A stretch of 7,327 nt of DNA from Thioalkalivibrio sp. (lineage in GTDB: Bacteria; Pseudomonadota; Gammaproteobacteria; Ectothiorhodospirales; Ectothiorhodospiraceae), in the NCBI GenBank assembly GCA_003563455.1, contig PWRV01000006.1, positions 1 to 7,327 of the forward strand, in the 5' to 3' direction. The position numbers and the translations under genes were made by a program. Below, piece after piece: positions 1-6,236 of this stretch (position 1 is the first letter of the stretch; the number at the start of each line of letters is the position of its first letter). The notes under the pieces were generated by a model that saw nothing but the letters and a program-made list of their open reading frames with translations, did no database searches and was not told the origin of the DNA.

Positions 1-920
1 CCAGGGCGCGGGGTCTGGCCGCCCGGGCCACCGCTCGTTCCCGGCCCGGAAGTGCCGCCGCCCGGGCCGCCCCCGGGCCCACTGCCGCGGCCGCTGCCCG
101 GGCCGCCACCACGGGGGCCGTCGTCGTCGGGCCCGTCGTCGTCGGTGAAGCCCTGCGCGGCGCGCTCGGCGGCCTTGCGCCTCTCCATCACCTTCGACAG
201 CTGCAGTCCGATCTCGAACAGCACCCACATCGGCAGGGCCAGCAGGGTTTGCGAGATGATGTCCGGCGGGGTCAGCACCATTCCGATCACGAAGGTGCCG
301 ACGATCACGTAGGGGCGCTTGCGCGCAAGTTTCTCGGGCGTGGTGGCGCCCATCGACACCAGCAGGATGGTCGCGATCGGCACCTCGAAGGCGATGCCGA
401 AGGCGATGAACAGCATGATCACGAAGTTGAGATAGCGCGAGATGTCGGTCATCACCGCGACGCCCTCGGGCGCGCTGGCGGTGAAGAAGGCGAAGATCAG
501 CGGGAAGACCACGAAGTAGGCGAAGGCCATCCCGAGGTAGAACAGCAGCGTCGACGACACCACCAGCGGCATGGCGAGCCGCTTCTCGTTCTTGTACAGC
601 CCGGGCGCGATGAAGGCCCAGAACTGGTAGAGGATGTACGGGATGGTCAGGACCACCGCGAGCAGCAGGACCAGCTTGAACGGGATCAGGAAGGGCGCGG
701 CGACCTCGATCGCGATCATGCTGGTGCCCTCGGGGAGGTGCGCCATCAGCGGCTTCGCGAGGAAGGTGTAGATCTGGTTGGCGAACGGGAACAGGGCGAG
801 GAAGACGATCAGAATCGCCAGGAACATGCGCAGAATGCGATCGCGCAGTTCAACCAGGTGGCTGAGCAGGGTTTCGGTGGCCTCCTGGGAGGGCTCGCCG
901 GTGGTCTTGCCGTTGCTCAT
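1..920 (-). CDS. tatC: Sec-independent protein translocase subunit TatC (3' end outside window)
   Basis: TatC is the multi-spanning inner-membrane receptor of the twin-arginine translocase and, with TatB, binds the RR signal of folded substrates. The frame is open from the ATG at 920 to the window edge (306 codons), so the gene is partial at its C-terminus. Residues 1-247 follow the E. coli TatC pattern closely. Visible are LSHLVELRDR at 19-28, with E24 matching E. coli E15; FWAFIAPGLYKNEKR around 98-113, with a Glu matching E103; and LTPPD ending at D220. Several strongly hydrophobic spans fit six membrane helices. The ATG overlaps the tatB stop (ATGA), which indicates translational coupling. 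The odd part is the tail: two Asp triplets (260-262, 265-267) followed by a Gly/Pro-rich stretch (20 Gly and 8 Pro in 268-306) that still continues at the edge. E. coli TatC is 258 residues in total. Confidence 0.96.
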   Translation of the reverse strand, partial: MSNGKTTGEPSQEATETLLSHLVELRDRILRMFLAILIVFLALFPFANQIYTFLAKPLMAHLPEGTSMIAIEVAAPFLIPFKLVLLLAVVLTIPYILYQFWAFIAPGLYKNEKRLAMPLVVSSTLLFYLGMAFAYFVVFPLIFAFFTASAPEGVAVMTDISRYLNFVIMLFIAFGIAFEVPIATILLVSMGATTPEKLARKRPYVIVGTFVIGMVLTPPDIISQTLLALPMWVLFEIGLQLSKVMERRKAAERAAQGFTDDDGPDDDGPRGGGPGSGRGSGPGGGPGGGTSGPGTSGGPGGQTPRP

Positions 921-1477
921 GCCTTGTTCGCGTTGCTGTCGGATTCGTTGCGCCCGTCTTCACCGCGCCCGACGGGCGCCGGCTCCTTGCGCGCGGGCGA
1001 CTCGGTCATAAGGTCGGCATCCAGGCTGCGCTGCAAGGGCACGCGCTTGACGCTCGCAGGCGTGCTCGCGGCGCCCTCTCCAGCGGCGAGGCTCTTTTTG
1101 CCAGAGGCCTTTCCGGAGGCTGACCCGGAGTCGGGCCGCCCTTCGGGGTCGAGCTTCTTCTGCCGGGCCTGGCCGGTATCGGGCTGGTCGCGCAGGGCCT
1201 CCTCGGTTTCGCGCAGGTCTTCACGCAAGGTCTCCTCGGTGTCCTGCATCATGCTTTTCAGTTCCTGGATCTCCTTTTCCTGGCCCTTGACCATCTTGCG
1301 CAGCTCCTCGGTCTGCAGTTCCTGCTCGATGTCCGAGCGCACGCTGTTCACGAAGCGCCGTGTCTTGCCGACGAAGCGCCCGATCTCGCGGGCAAGCCCG
1401 GGCAGGCGCTCCGGTCCGACGACCAGCAGCGCAATCAGGGTGATGATCAGGATCTCCCAGAAACCGATGTCAAACAT
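917..1477 (-). CDS. tatB: Sec-independent protein translocase subunit TatB
   Basis: TatB pairs with TatC in the substrate-receptor complex of the Tat pathway. The 186-residue protein begins MFDIGFWEILI with the conserved Glu at position 8. It has one N-terminal membrane helix (about 6-20), the G21-P22 hinge and ERLP, then an amphipathic helix (about 26-60, containing LAREIGRFVGKTRRFVNSVR). A charged, probably coiled-coil segment follows (about 50-95, rich in Glu, Lys and Arg). The C-terminal third is Ser/Pro/Gly/Lys-rich and looks disordered. The MFDIGF start makes it TatB rather than TatA. It lies 41 nt after tatA, and its TGA overlaps the tatC ATG. Upstream pairing to 16S rRNA is weak (GGATG only), so translation may depend partly on coupling with tatA. 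Length is close to the usual 140-180 residues. Confidence 0.97.
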   Translation of the reverse strand: MFDIGFWEILIITLIALLVVGPERLPGLAREIGRFVGKTRRFVNSVRSDIEQELQTEELRKMVKGQEKEIQELKSMMQDTEETLREDLRETEEALRDQPDTGQARQKKLDPEGRPDSGSASGKASGKKSLAAGEGAASTPASVKRVPLQRSLDADLMTESPARKEPAPVGRGEDGRNESDSNANKA

Positions 1478-1518
1478 GGGTCATCCGGCGGTGGGGTGTG
1501 GCGGCGGGACGGCCGTGT

Positions 1519-1809
1519 TCAGGAGGAACGCTCGCCGCTGCGGCCGGACTCGGCCTCCTTGCGCGCCTCGGCGTCGATCACCCGGCCCTTCTGCTGATCC
1601 TCGACCTTCGGAATTTCCTCGCCCTCGGCCTGTTCCTTGTCCTTGTCCGTTTCATCGGACTCGCCGCCTTCCTTGACCGCCTTGCGGAAACTCTTGACCG
1701 CGGAGCCGATGTCTCCGCCCATGTTGCGCAGCTTCTTGGTGCCGAACAGAAGCACTACGATGAGCAGGATGATGAGAAGCTGCCAGATGCTGATACCGCC
1801 GATCCCCAT
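1519..1809 (-). CDS. tatA: Sec-independent protein translocase subunit TatA
   Basis: TatA oligomers form the protein-conducting element of the Tat translocase after TatBC has bound a substrate. The 96-residue protein starts MGIGGISIWQLLII, with Q10 matching E. coli Q8. It has a single membrane helix (about 8-22), the F22-G23 hinge and TKKLRNMGGDIG, then an amphipathic helix (SAVKSFRKAVKEGG) and a highly charged Glu/Lys/Asp tail, the standard TatA layout. E. coli TatA is 89 residues. A strong Shine-Dalgarno sequence GGAGG (1816-1820) sits 6 nt before the ATG and supports this start. The gene opens the tatABC set, 182 nt downstream of hisE. A possible promoter in that gap suggests tatABC can be transcribed independently of the his genes. 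Confidence 0.97.
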   Translation of the reverse strand: MGIGGISIWQLLIILLIVVLLFGTKKLRNMGGDIGSAVKSFRKAVKEGGESDETDKDKEQAEGEEIPKVEDQQKGRVIDAEARKEAESGRSGERSS

Positions 1810-1836
1810 GGGATGCCTCCAAATACGCTGAAAATT

Positions 1837-1865
1837 ACACTAGCGACCGCGACGACCCGTGTCAC
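1837..1865 (-). promoter_or_regulatory. Candidate sigma-70 promoter for tatABC
   Basis: On the minus strand GTGACA (1860-1865) resembles a -35 box, matching 5 of 6 consensus bases. A 17-nt spacer separates it from TAGTGT (1837-1842), which matches 3 of 6 of the -10 consensus; an overlapping TGTAAT offers a better -10 but with 20-nt spacing. Transcription would begin near 1830 and leave a leader of about 20 nt carrying the GGAGG of tatA. Position and spacing are good, but the -10 box is weak, so this is a suggestion only. Confidence 0.35.
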
Positions 1866-1991
1866 CTCGAGGGATGATCATCGGGGTGCCCGATCGTCGT
1901 TGCCGTTCCCCTCCCAGGCCCTGTCCCGAAGGCGGGCGAGGGCCGAGGGTTGCCTGCGTGCCCGTTTCACTGAACTCAGTTGGACCCCGGA

Positions 1992-2330
1992 TCAACCGGA
2001 ACGTTTGCCCGGCTTTGTGCGGCCGGCCTTTTCGGCAACGCCGGAGAGGCCGAAGCGCCGGGCAAGTTCGTCCATCACGTCGTTCGGGTGCCGTCTGCGC
2101 GCAGACAATACCACGAGTGCGTGGAACCAGAGGTCGGCCATCTCCGAGACGAGGGCGTCATCATCCGGGTTCTTCGCGGCAATGACGGTCTCCGTGGCCT
2201 CCTCGCCGAGCTTTTTCAGCATCACGTCGAGGCCACGGTGGTGCAGGGATGCGACATAGGAGGTCTCGGGATCCGCCCCGCGCCGGGCATCGATCACCTC
2301 CGCGAGCTCGCGCAGGATGTCGCGGTTCAC
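1992..2330 (-). CDS. hisE: Phosphoribosyl-ATP pyrophosphatase HisE
   Basis: HisE hydrolyses phosphoribosyl-ATP to phosphoribosyl-AMP and pyrophosphate, the second step of histidine synthesis, in the cytoplasm. The 112-residue protein has the MazG-like all-alpha fold signature: KKLGEEATETVIAAK (39-53) with E43, E44 and E47, then SEMADLWFHALVVL (62-75) with E63 and D66, the expected Mg-binding acidic residues. It is a stand-alone HisE. The HisI cyclohydrolase domain that is fused to it in E. coli is absent here, and no hisI lies between hisF and hisE. The start is a GTG whose last two bases fall in the hisF stop (GTGA overlap), a strong sign of translational coupling. The Lys/Arg/Gly-rich C-terminal end (about 98-112) is probably flexible. 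Confidence 0.96.
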   Translation of the reverse strand: MNRDILRELAEVIDARRGADPETSYVASLHHRGLDVMLKKLGEEATETVIAAKNPDDDALVSEMADLWFHALVVLSARRRHPNDVMDELARRFGLSGVAEKAGRTKPGKRSG

Positions 2331-3121
2331 GCCTCGCCCTCGCGCGCCGGACGCACCGGCACCCCCGCCGCGGCCATCGCCGCTTTCGCCTCCGCCACGG
2401 TGTGCTGTCCAAAGTGGAAGATGCTCGCCGCGAGCACTGCATCGGCGTGGCCCTCGACCACTCCCTCCACCAGGTGGACGAGCTCGCCCACGCCACCGGA
2501 TGCGATTACCGGGATGGTCACCGCGTCGCTGATCGCGCGCGTCAGGTCCAGGTCGAAGCCAATGCGGGTACCGTCGCGATCCATGCTGGTCAGCAGGATC
2601 TCGCCGGCGCCGAGCCGGGTCATCTTCTGTGCCCAGGCGACCGCGTCGATGCCGGTGGGCCGCCTCCCGCCGTGAGTATAGACTTCCCAGTGCGGGAATT
2701 CGGCGTCATCGTCCACCCGCTTGGCGTCAATGGCCACAACGATGCACTGGCTGCCAACCTTGTCGGCCGCCTCGGCAACCAGCTCCGGCCGGTGCACCGC
2801 CGCGGTGTTGATCGAGACCTTGTCGGCGCCGGCGTTCAGCAGGCGGCGGATGTCCGACACCTCGCGGATGCCGCCGCCCACGGTCAGCGGGATGAAGACC
2901 TGCTCCGCGACCTGTTCGACCACCTGCAGGATCGTCTCGCGCTCGTCACTGCTCGCGGTGATGTCGAGGAAGGTGATCTCGTCCGCGCCCTGCTGGTCGT
3001 AGCGGCGGGCGACCTCCACCGGGTCCCCGGCATCGCGAATCCCGACGAAGTTGACGCCCTTCACCACCCGTCCGGCATCGACGTCGAGACAGGGAATGAT
3101 GCGGCGCGCGAGCATTGTCAT
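2327..3121 (-). CDS. hisF: Imidazole glycerol phosphate synthase, cyclase subunit HisF
   Basis: HisF is the (beta/alpha)8-barrel lyase/cyclase that uses ammonia supplied by HisH to convert PRFAR into imidazole glycerol phosphate and AICAR. From the ATG at 3121 it is 264 residues. Seen are ARRIIPCLDV with catalytic D13 (T. maritima D11), the phosphate-binding TVGGGIRE (80-87), VVAIDAKR with catalytic D132 (T. maritima D130), TSMDRDGT (178-185) and VIASGGVGE (205-213). The ATG overlaps the hisA stop (ATGA). A second ATG two codons later (3115) gives the MLARRIIPCLDV beginning common in this family and sits better with respect to an upstream AGG, so the true start could be 3115. The same frame stays open up to 3814 over hisA, but that stretch has no HisF-like sequence. 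Confidence 0.97.
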   Translation of the reverse strand: MTMLARRIIPCLDVDAGRVVKGVNFVGIRDAGDPVEVARRYDQQGADEITFLDITASSDERETILQVVEQVAEQVFIPLTVGGGIREVSDIRRLLNAGADKVSINTAAVHRPELVAEAADKVGSQCIVVAIDAKRVDDDAEFPHWEVYTHGGRRPTGIDAVAWAQKMTRLGAGEILLTSMDRDGTRIGFDLDLTRAISDAVTIPVIASGGVGELVHLVEGVVEGHADAVLAASIFHFGQHTVAEAKAAMAAAGVPVRPAREGEA

Positions 3122-3852
3122 TGCCTGCCGCCCGCCACTGCGATCGCTTCCTGCAGGGTGAAGGCGCCCTCGTACAGCGCCCGGCCGACAATCACGCCGT
3201 CGACGCCTTCCTCCTCGATCTCCAGCAGGCGCCGGACGTCGTCCAGCTTGCTGACGCCGCCGGAGGCAATCACCGGAATCCGCACCTCCCTTGCCAGCCG
3301 GGCGGTCGCTTCGACGTTCGCGCCCTGCATCATGCCGTCCCGGCTGATATCGGTGTAGATGATTGCCATCACGCCATCGGCCTCGAAGTGCTGCGCGAGG
3401 TCGATCACGTCGTGGTGCGAGAGCTTGGACCAGCCGTCGACCGCGAGCTTGCCGTCGCGGGCGTCGAGGCCGACGATGATGCGTCCGGGAAATTCCAGGC
3501 ACAGGTCGTTCACGAAGTGTGGTGCGCTGACCGCCTTGGTGCCGACGATCACGAATTCCACGCCGGCCTCGAGATAGGCCAGCACGGTGTCGTCGTCGCG
3601 GATGCCGCCACCAACCTGGATACGCAGGTCGGGATAGGCCTCGGCGATCGCGTGGATCACGTCCCGGTTCTTCGGGACGCCGGCAAAAGCCCCATCGAGG
3701 TCGACGATGTGCAGCCGTTCCGCGCCCGCATCGACCCAGCGCCCGGCCATCGCCACCGGGTCGTCGCCGAAGACCGTGGATTCCTCCATCCGGCCCTGGC
3801 GCAGCCGGACGCACTTGCCCTCCTTGAGATCAATTGCGGGTATCACCAGCAT
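3118..3852 (-). CDS. hisA: ProFAR isomerase HisA (phosphoribosylformimino-AICAR ribotide isomerase)
   Basis: HisA catalyses the Amadori rearrangement of ProFAR to PRFAR, which is the HisF substrate. The 244-residue protein is a (beta/alpha)8 barrel related to HisF. It begins MLVIPAIDLKEGKCVRL with catalytic D8. It also has the phosphate-binding VGGGIRDDD (80-88), IIVGLDARDG with the second catalytic Asp at D130, IYTDISRDGMMQG (165-177) and VIASGGVSKLDDVRRL near the C-terminus. Length matches the family (about 245). A GGAG at 3859-3862, 6 nt before the ATG, supports the start. It lies 65 nt downstream of hisH and overlaps hisF by 4 nt, so PRFAR is made by the gene immediately preceding its consumer. 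Confidence 0.97.
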   Translation of the reverse strand: MLVIPAIDLKEGKCVRLRQGRMEESTVFGDDPVAMAGRWVDAGAERLHIVDLDGAFAGVPKNRDVIHAIAEAYPDLRIQVGGGIRDDDTVLAYLEAGVEFVIVGTKAVSAPHFVNDLCLEFPGRIIVGLDARDGKLAVDGWSKLSHHDVIDLAQHFEADGVMAIIYTDISRDGMMQGANVEATARLAREVRIPVIASGGVSKLDDVRRLLEIEEEGVDGVIVGRALYEGAFTLQEAIAVAGGRQ

Positions 3853-3917
3853 CGTCGACTCCGTAGCTAACTCTCATGGTCCTGCGCCACCCCGGACGAT
3901 GGATGGCTGCCGCGCCC

Positions 3918-4565
3918 TCACCAGCGACCATCCCAGCGCAGAAAGTTGTTGAGCAGGCGCAGCCCGTCCGCGGCGCTCTTCTCCGGGTGGCACTGCATTG
4001 CGAACATCGAGTTGCGTGCGATCACCGAGGCGAAGGGTTGACCATAGTCGGTCTCGCCGACGACGTCCTCCCGTCGCGCTGCCAGCGCCCGGTAGCTGTG
4101 CACGAAGTAGAACCAGGATTCCCTCGGCAGGCCGTGCCAGAGCGGGTGGTCCTGGACCTGGCGCACGACGTTCCAGCCCATGTGCGGAATCTTCAGCCGG
4201 CGTCCGTCGTCATCGATCGAGCGCTCCGGAAAGCGCTCCACGGTGCCGGGGATCACGCCAAGGAGATCCACACCGCCGTTTTCGGCGCTCCAGTCGAGCA
4301 GGATCTGCTGGCCAAGGCACATGCCCAGGAAGGGTCGCGAGGCGGCCATCTCGGGCAGGACCTGGTCGAGCCCCATCGCACGCAATTCACGCATCGCGTC
4401 CCCCGCCGCTCCCTGTCCGGGAAAGACAAGCCGATCCGCCTCGCGGATCAGCGCGAGGTCACTGGTCAGCAGGACCTGCGTATCGGGGGGCGCCTCGTGG
4501 CGGAGCGCGCGCTCCACCGAGTGCAGGTTGCCCATGCCGTAGTCGATTACGGCGACACTTTGCAT
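3918..4565 (-). CDS. hisH: Imidazole glycerol phosphate synthase, glutamine amidotransferase subunit HisH
   Basis: HisH hydrolyses glutamine and channels ammonia to HisF; the two form the IGP synthase heterodimer. The 215-residue class I (triad) amidotransferase starts with VAVIDYGMGNLHSVERAL. It has VFPGQGAAGDAM (47-58), the nucleophile elbow GMCLGQQ with C83, and the pair H193/E195 in QCHPEKS, so the complete Cys-His-Glu triad is present. HSYRAL in the second half is also typical of the family. A G-rich Shine-Dalgarno (AGGGGGC) precedes the ATG. It starts 27 nt after hisB and ends 65 nt before hisA, in the common hisBHAF order. Confidence 0.97.
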   Translation of the reverse strand: MQSVAVIDYGMGNLHSVERALRHEAPPDTQVLLTSDLALIREADRLVFPGQGAAGDAMRELRAMGLDQVLPEMAASRPFLGMCLGQQILLDWSAENGGVDLLGVIPGTVERFPERSIDDDGRRLKIPHMGWNVVRQVQDHPLWHGLPRESWFYFVHSYRALAARREDVVGETDYGQPFASVIARNSMFAMQCHPEKSAADGLRLLNNFLRWDGRW

Positions 4566-4592
4566 TTGGGAACGCCCCCTGATGCCTTCCCC

Positions 4593-5186
4593 TTACAGGG
4601 CGCCCTTGGTTGAAGGCGTGATTTCGGTCATGCGCGGATCCGGTTCTGCCGCCATGCGCAACGCGCGGCCGAAGGCCTTGAAGATGGTCTCCGCCACATG
4701 GTGGGCGTTGTTGCCCCGGAGACTGTCGATGTGCAACGTCATGCGGGCGTGGTTGACGAGCCCCTGAAAAAATTCGTGGAAAAGATCGACGTCGAACTGC
4801 CCGATGTGCGAACGGCGGAAGTCCGCGTGCATCTCGAGACCGGGGCGCCCCGAAAAGTCGATCACCACGCGCGCGAGTGCTTCGTCCAGCGGCACGTAGG
4901 CGTGGCCGTAGCGGCGAATGCCCTTCTTGTCCCCGAGCGCCTGGGCCAGCGCCTGACCGATCGTGATGCCAATGTCCTCCACCGTGTGGTGCGCGTCGAT
5001 CTGCAGGTCACCCTCCGCCTGGACGTCGAGATCCACGACGCCGTGCCGGGCCACCTGGTCGAGCATGTGCTCGAGGAAGGGGATGCCGGTGACGAAACGC
5101 CCGCTTCCGCTGCCGTCGAGGTTCAGCTCGACCCGGATGCGGGTTTCCAGTGTGTCGCGTTGAACGACCGCGGTACGCGCTTTCAT
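4593..5186 (-). CDS. hisB: Imidazoleglycerol-phosphate dehydratase HisB
   Basis: HisB (IGPD) dehydrates imidazole glycerol phosphate to imidazole acetol phosphate, the product used by HisC. The 197-residue monofunctional enzyme starts right before the family's first conserved strand (RTAVVQRDTLETRI). It carries the Mn-binding histidine motifs FLEHMLDQVARHG (37-49; H40, H48), DAHHTVEDIG (64-73; H66, H67, E70) and GNNAHHVAETIFKAFGRAL (158-176; H162, H163, E166). There is no HisB-N phosphatase domain, so unlike E. coli HisB it is not bifunctional, and histidinol-phosphatase must be encoded elsewhere. No Shine-Dalgarno is visible before the ATG. A promoter-like sequence lies so close that the mRNA may be leaderless. 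The homology in the first residues argues that the start is correct. Confidence 0.97.
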   Translation of the reverse strand: MKARTAVVQRDTLETRIRVELNLDGSGSGRFVTGIPFLEHMLDQVARHGVVDLDVQAEGDLQIDAHHTVEDIGITIGQALAQALGDKKGIRRYGHAYVPLDEALARVVIDFSGRPGLEMHADFRRSHIGQFDVDLFHEFFQGLVNHARMTLHIDSLRGNNAHHVAETIFKAFGRALRMAAEPDPRMTEITPSTKGAL

Positions 5187-5193
5187 GGTGATG

Positions 5194-5221
5194 ATGCTAT
5201 CGCAAAAACCCAGTTTGGCAA
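5194..5221 (-). promoter_or_regulatory. Candidate sigma-70 promoter for hisB (leaderless)
   Basis: On the minus strand TTGCCA (5216-5221) matches 5 of 6 bases of the -35 consensus. A 16-nt spacer is followed by TAGCAT (5194-5199), matching 4 of 6 of the -10 consensus. The -10 box ends only 7 nt before the hisB ATG, so transcription would start at or within a base or two of the initiation codon. The absence of a Shine-Dalgarno sequence before hisB agrees with that. Alternatively hisB is reached by read-through from the gene at 5287-5709. Confidence 0.5.
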
Positions 5222-5286
5222 GCTTCTGCTCGACAAGAGGGCATCAACCCGGCCGATATCCATCCCGGCCGGCGGGCTGCCGGGAT

Positions 5287-5709
5287 TCAGGAATCGGGCC
5301 TCTGTCCGATCAGCAGGGCCTCGGGCACGGCGCATTTGATGGCCGCGGGGATCTCGAGGCAGAGGCCGGGCTGCGCCTGGACCGAGACCCAGAGGGTGTT
5401 GATGCGCAGGTTCATTTCGACGAAGGCGACGACATCGCTGTACCCCTCGAGAACCTCGTGGATCGCCTGCAGGCGCTGTCGGATTTCCATGTCGCTGCGT
5501 CGCTTGAGGCCGGGGATCAGCATCATGAAGTCGGCCAGTCGACGGCCGCGCTCGTCGCGTTTCGGCAGTCGCCGCCACAGCGGCTCGATCGGCTGGAAGG
5601 CGCAGGCCGGGCGCAGCCCGGGGCGGCCGGCCGGGAGGCTGTCATCGCCCAGCGGCTCGATGGCCCCGGTGGCCGGGCGCGGTGTCGGGATCCTGGGTTT
5701 TTGCGGCAT
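5287..5709 (-). CDS. Hypothetical protein, 140 residues, between soxYZ and hisB
   Basis: I do not recognise this family. The protein is cytoplasmic by appearance, with no signal peptide or membrane span. Residues 1-50 are rich in Pro, Gly and Arg and look disordered (MPQKPRIPTPRPATGAIEPLG). Residues 52-90 look helical and strongly charged (DERGRRLADFMMLIPGLKRR, then an Arg/Gln/Glu helix). Residues 92-136 look like beta strands (VVAFVEMNLRINTLWVSVQA) followed by PGLCLEIPAAIKCAVPEALL with cysteines C117 and C126. A small alpha/beta fold is therefore likely. An AGGAG at 5716-5720, 6 nt before the ATG, supports the start and a real gene. It begins 121 nt past the soxYZ terminator and ends 100 nt before hisB on the same strand. 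That position does not establish a role in either pathway. Confidence 0.75.
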   Translation of the reverse strand: MPQKPRIPTPRPATGAIEPLGDDSLPAGRPGLRPACAFQPIEPLWRRLPKRDERGRRLADFMMLIPGLKRRSDMEIRQRLQAIHEVLEGYSDVVAFVEMNLRINTLWVSVQAQPGLCLEIPAAIKCAVPEALLIGQRPDS

Positions 5710-5829
5710 GGTGCGCTCCTGAATCCTCGCGGGGTCCCGGGCTGGTGGGCCCGTGGGTAGGCTGGTGGCTCAGCAGTTATCGTTTCACCCCGACTCTACG
5801 TTGCCCTGGCACCGGGTTAAAGCAGGCAC

Positions 5830-5854
5830 AAAAAAGCCGGGGACGTGCCCCGGC
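5830..5854 (-). terminator. Rho-independent terminator of soxYZ
   Basis: Read on the minus strand, a perfect 7-bp stem GCCGGGG/CCCCGGC (5848-5854 and 5836-5842) with a 5-nt loop (5843-5847) is followed directly by six T residues (5830-5835). It lies 27 nt past the soxZ stop codon. It is the clearest intrinsic terminator in the window and separates soxYZ from the downstream hypothetical gene and his genes. Confidence 0.92.
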
Positions 5855-5881
5855 CGTGTTCGACTTGCAGCCCGGATAGAC

Positions 5882-6187
5882 TCAGCCGATGGTGGTCTCG
5901 ACGCTGTCGCTCTCACCCTTGTTATCGGTCCAGGAGAGCTTCAGGTCGTCGCCCGCGCTGCCCGCAAACTGGAACTGAAAGAAGGGGTTGCGCGAGATGG
6001 TGACGCCCCAGTAGGCCGTCATCACGGTGTTGCCTGCGCTTTCCGCCACGACGGTTTCGATGTGATGGGCGGGGATCAGGTTGCCGGCGCTGTCCTTGGC
6101 GGTACCGGTTTCCATCGGGTGGGTCATCAGGGCGCGGACGGTGACGACGCCGTCGCGTTCCGCGGCACGAATACGAATGGTGGACAT
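5882..6187 (-). CDS. soxZ: Thiosulfate-oxidation carrier subunit SoxZ
   Basis: SoxZ is the partner of SoxY; the SoxYZ heterodimer acts in the periplasm as the carrier on which sulfur intermediates are bound and processed by SoxAX, SoxB and, where present, SoxCD. The 101-residue protein has the usual length and sequence pattern. It begins MSTIRIRAAERDGVVTVRAL, then MTHPMETGTAKDSAGNLIPAHHIETV, the hydrophobic strand segment NPFFQFQFAGSAGDDLKLSW and a terminal SDSVETTIG. It has no signal peptide, as expected, because SoxZ is carried across the membrane with SoxY. A consensus GGAGGT (6195-6200), 7 nt before the ATG, supports the start. It lies 49 nt after soxY and just ahead of a terminator. No other sox gene is in the window. 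Confidence 0.96.
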   Translation of the reverse strand: MSTIRIRAAERDGVVTVRALMTHPMETGTAKDSAGNLIPAHHIETVVAESAGNTVMTAYWGVTISRNPFFQFQFAGSAGDDLKLSWTDNKGESDSVETTIG

Positions 6188-6236
6188 TAGCTATACCTCC
6201 AGAGATTGGGAATGTCGTTCAGGGTATGGCGAACGC

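Noticed and set aside
61..120. GC-rich tandem-like tract at the left edge as a possible repeat array or CRISPR
   Set aside because: The units are irregular and explained by Gly/Pro codons of the TatC tail in frame. No spacers or regular repeat length are seen.
249..1676. Long rightward open frame (475 codons) over tatC, tatB and tatA
   Set aside because: It is antisense to three clearly recognisable tat genes. Its product is a skewed mixture of Arg, Gly, Asp, His and Glu, typical of the complementary frame of GC-rich genes, and it has no recognisable domain.
1834..1842. TTACACTAG upstream of tatA, also present at the left edge of the mobile element (about 6965-6973)
   Set aside because: Only nine bases are shared and the flanks differ at once. 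There is no terminal-repeat sequence beyond CTAG, so it does not support an element relic near tatA.
2249..3358. Rightward open frame of 369 codons over hisF and hisA
   Set aside because: It is antisense to well-supported hisF and hisA, with biased composition and no family similarity.
3122..3814. In-frame extension of HisF upstream of its start
   Set aside because: The extension is Arg/Gly-rich shadow sequence of hisA in another frame. Real HisF similarity starts at MTMLARRIIPCLDV, and the ATGA overlap with the hisA stop fits a start at 3121 or 3115.
5264..5284. Hairpin CCCGGC/GCCGGG with 9-nt loop just after the stop of the 140-residue gene
   Set aside because: No T-run follows on the minus strand, and 6-bp GC stems are common at this base composition, so I do not call it a terminator.
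5740..5768. Direct repeat GGCTGGTGG twice, 20 nt apart, upstream of the 140-residue gene
   Set aside because: It is short and in GC-rich low-complexity DNA, with no third copy and no promoter in register, so it may be chance.
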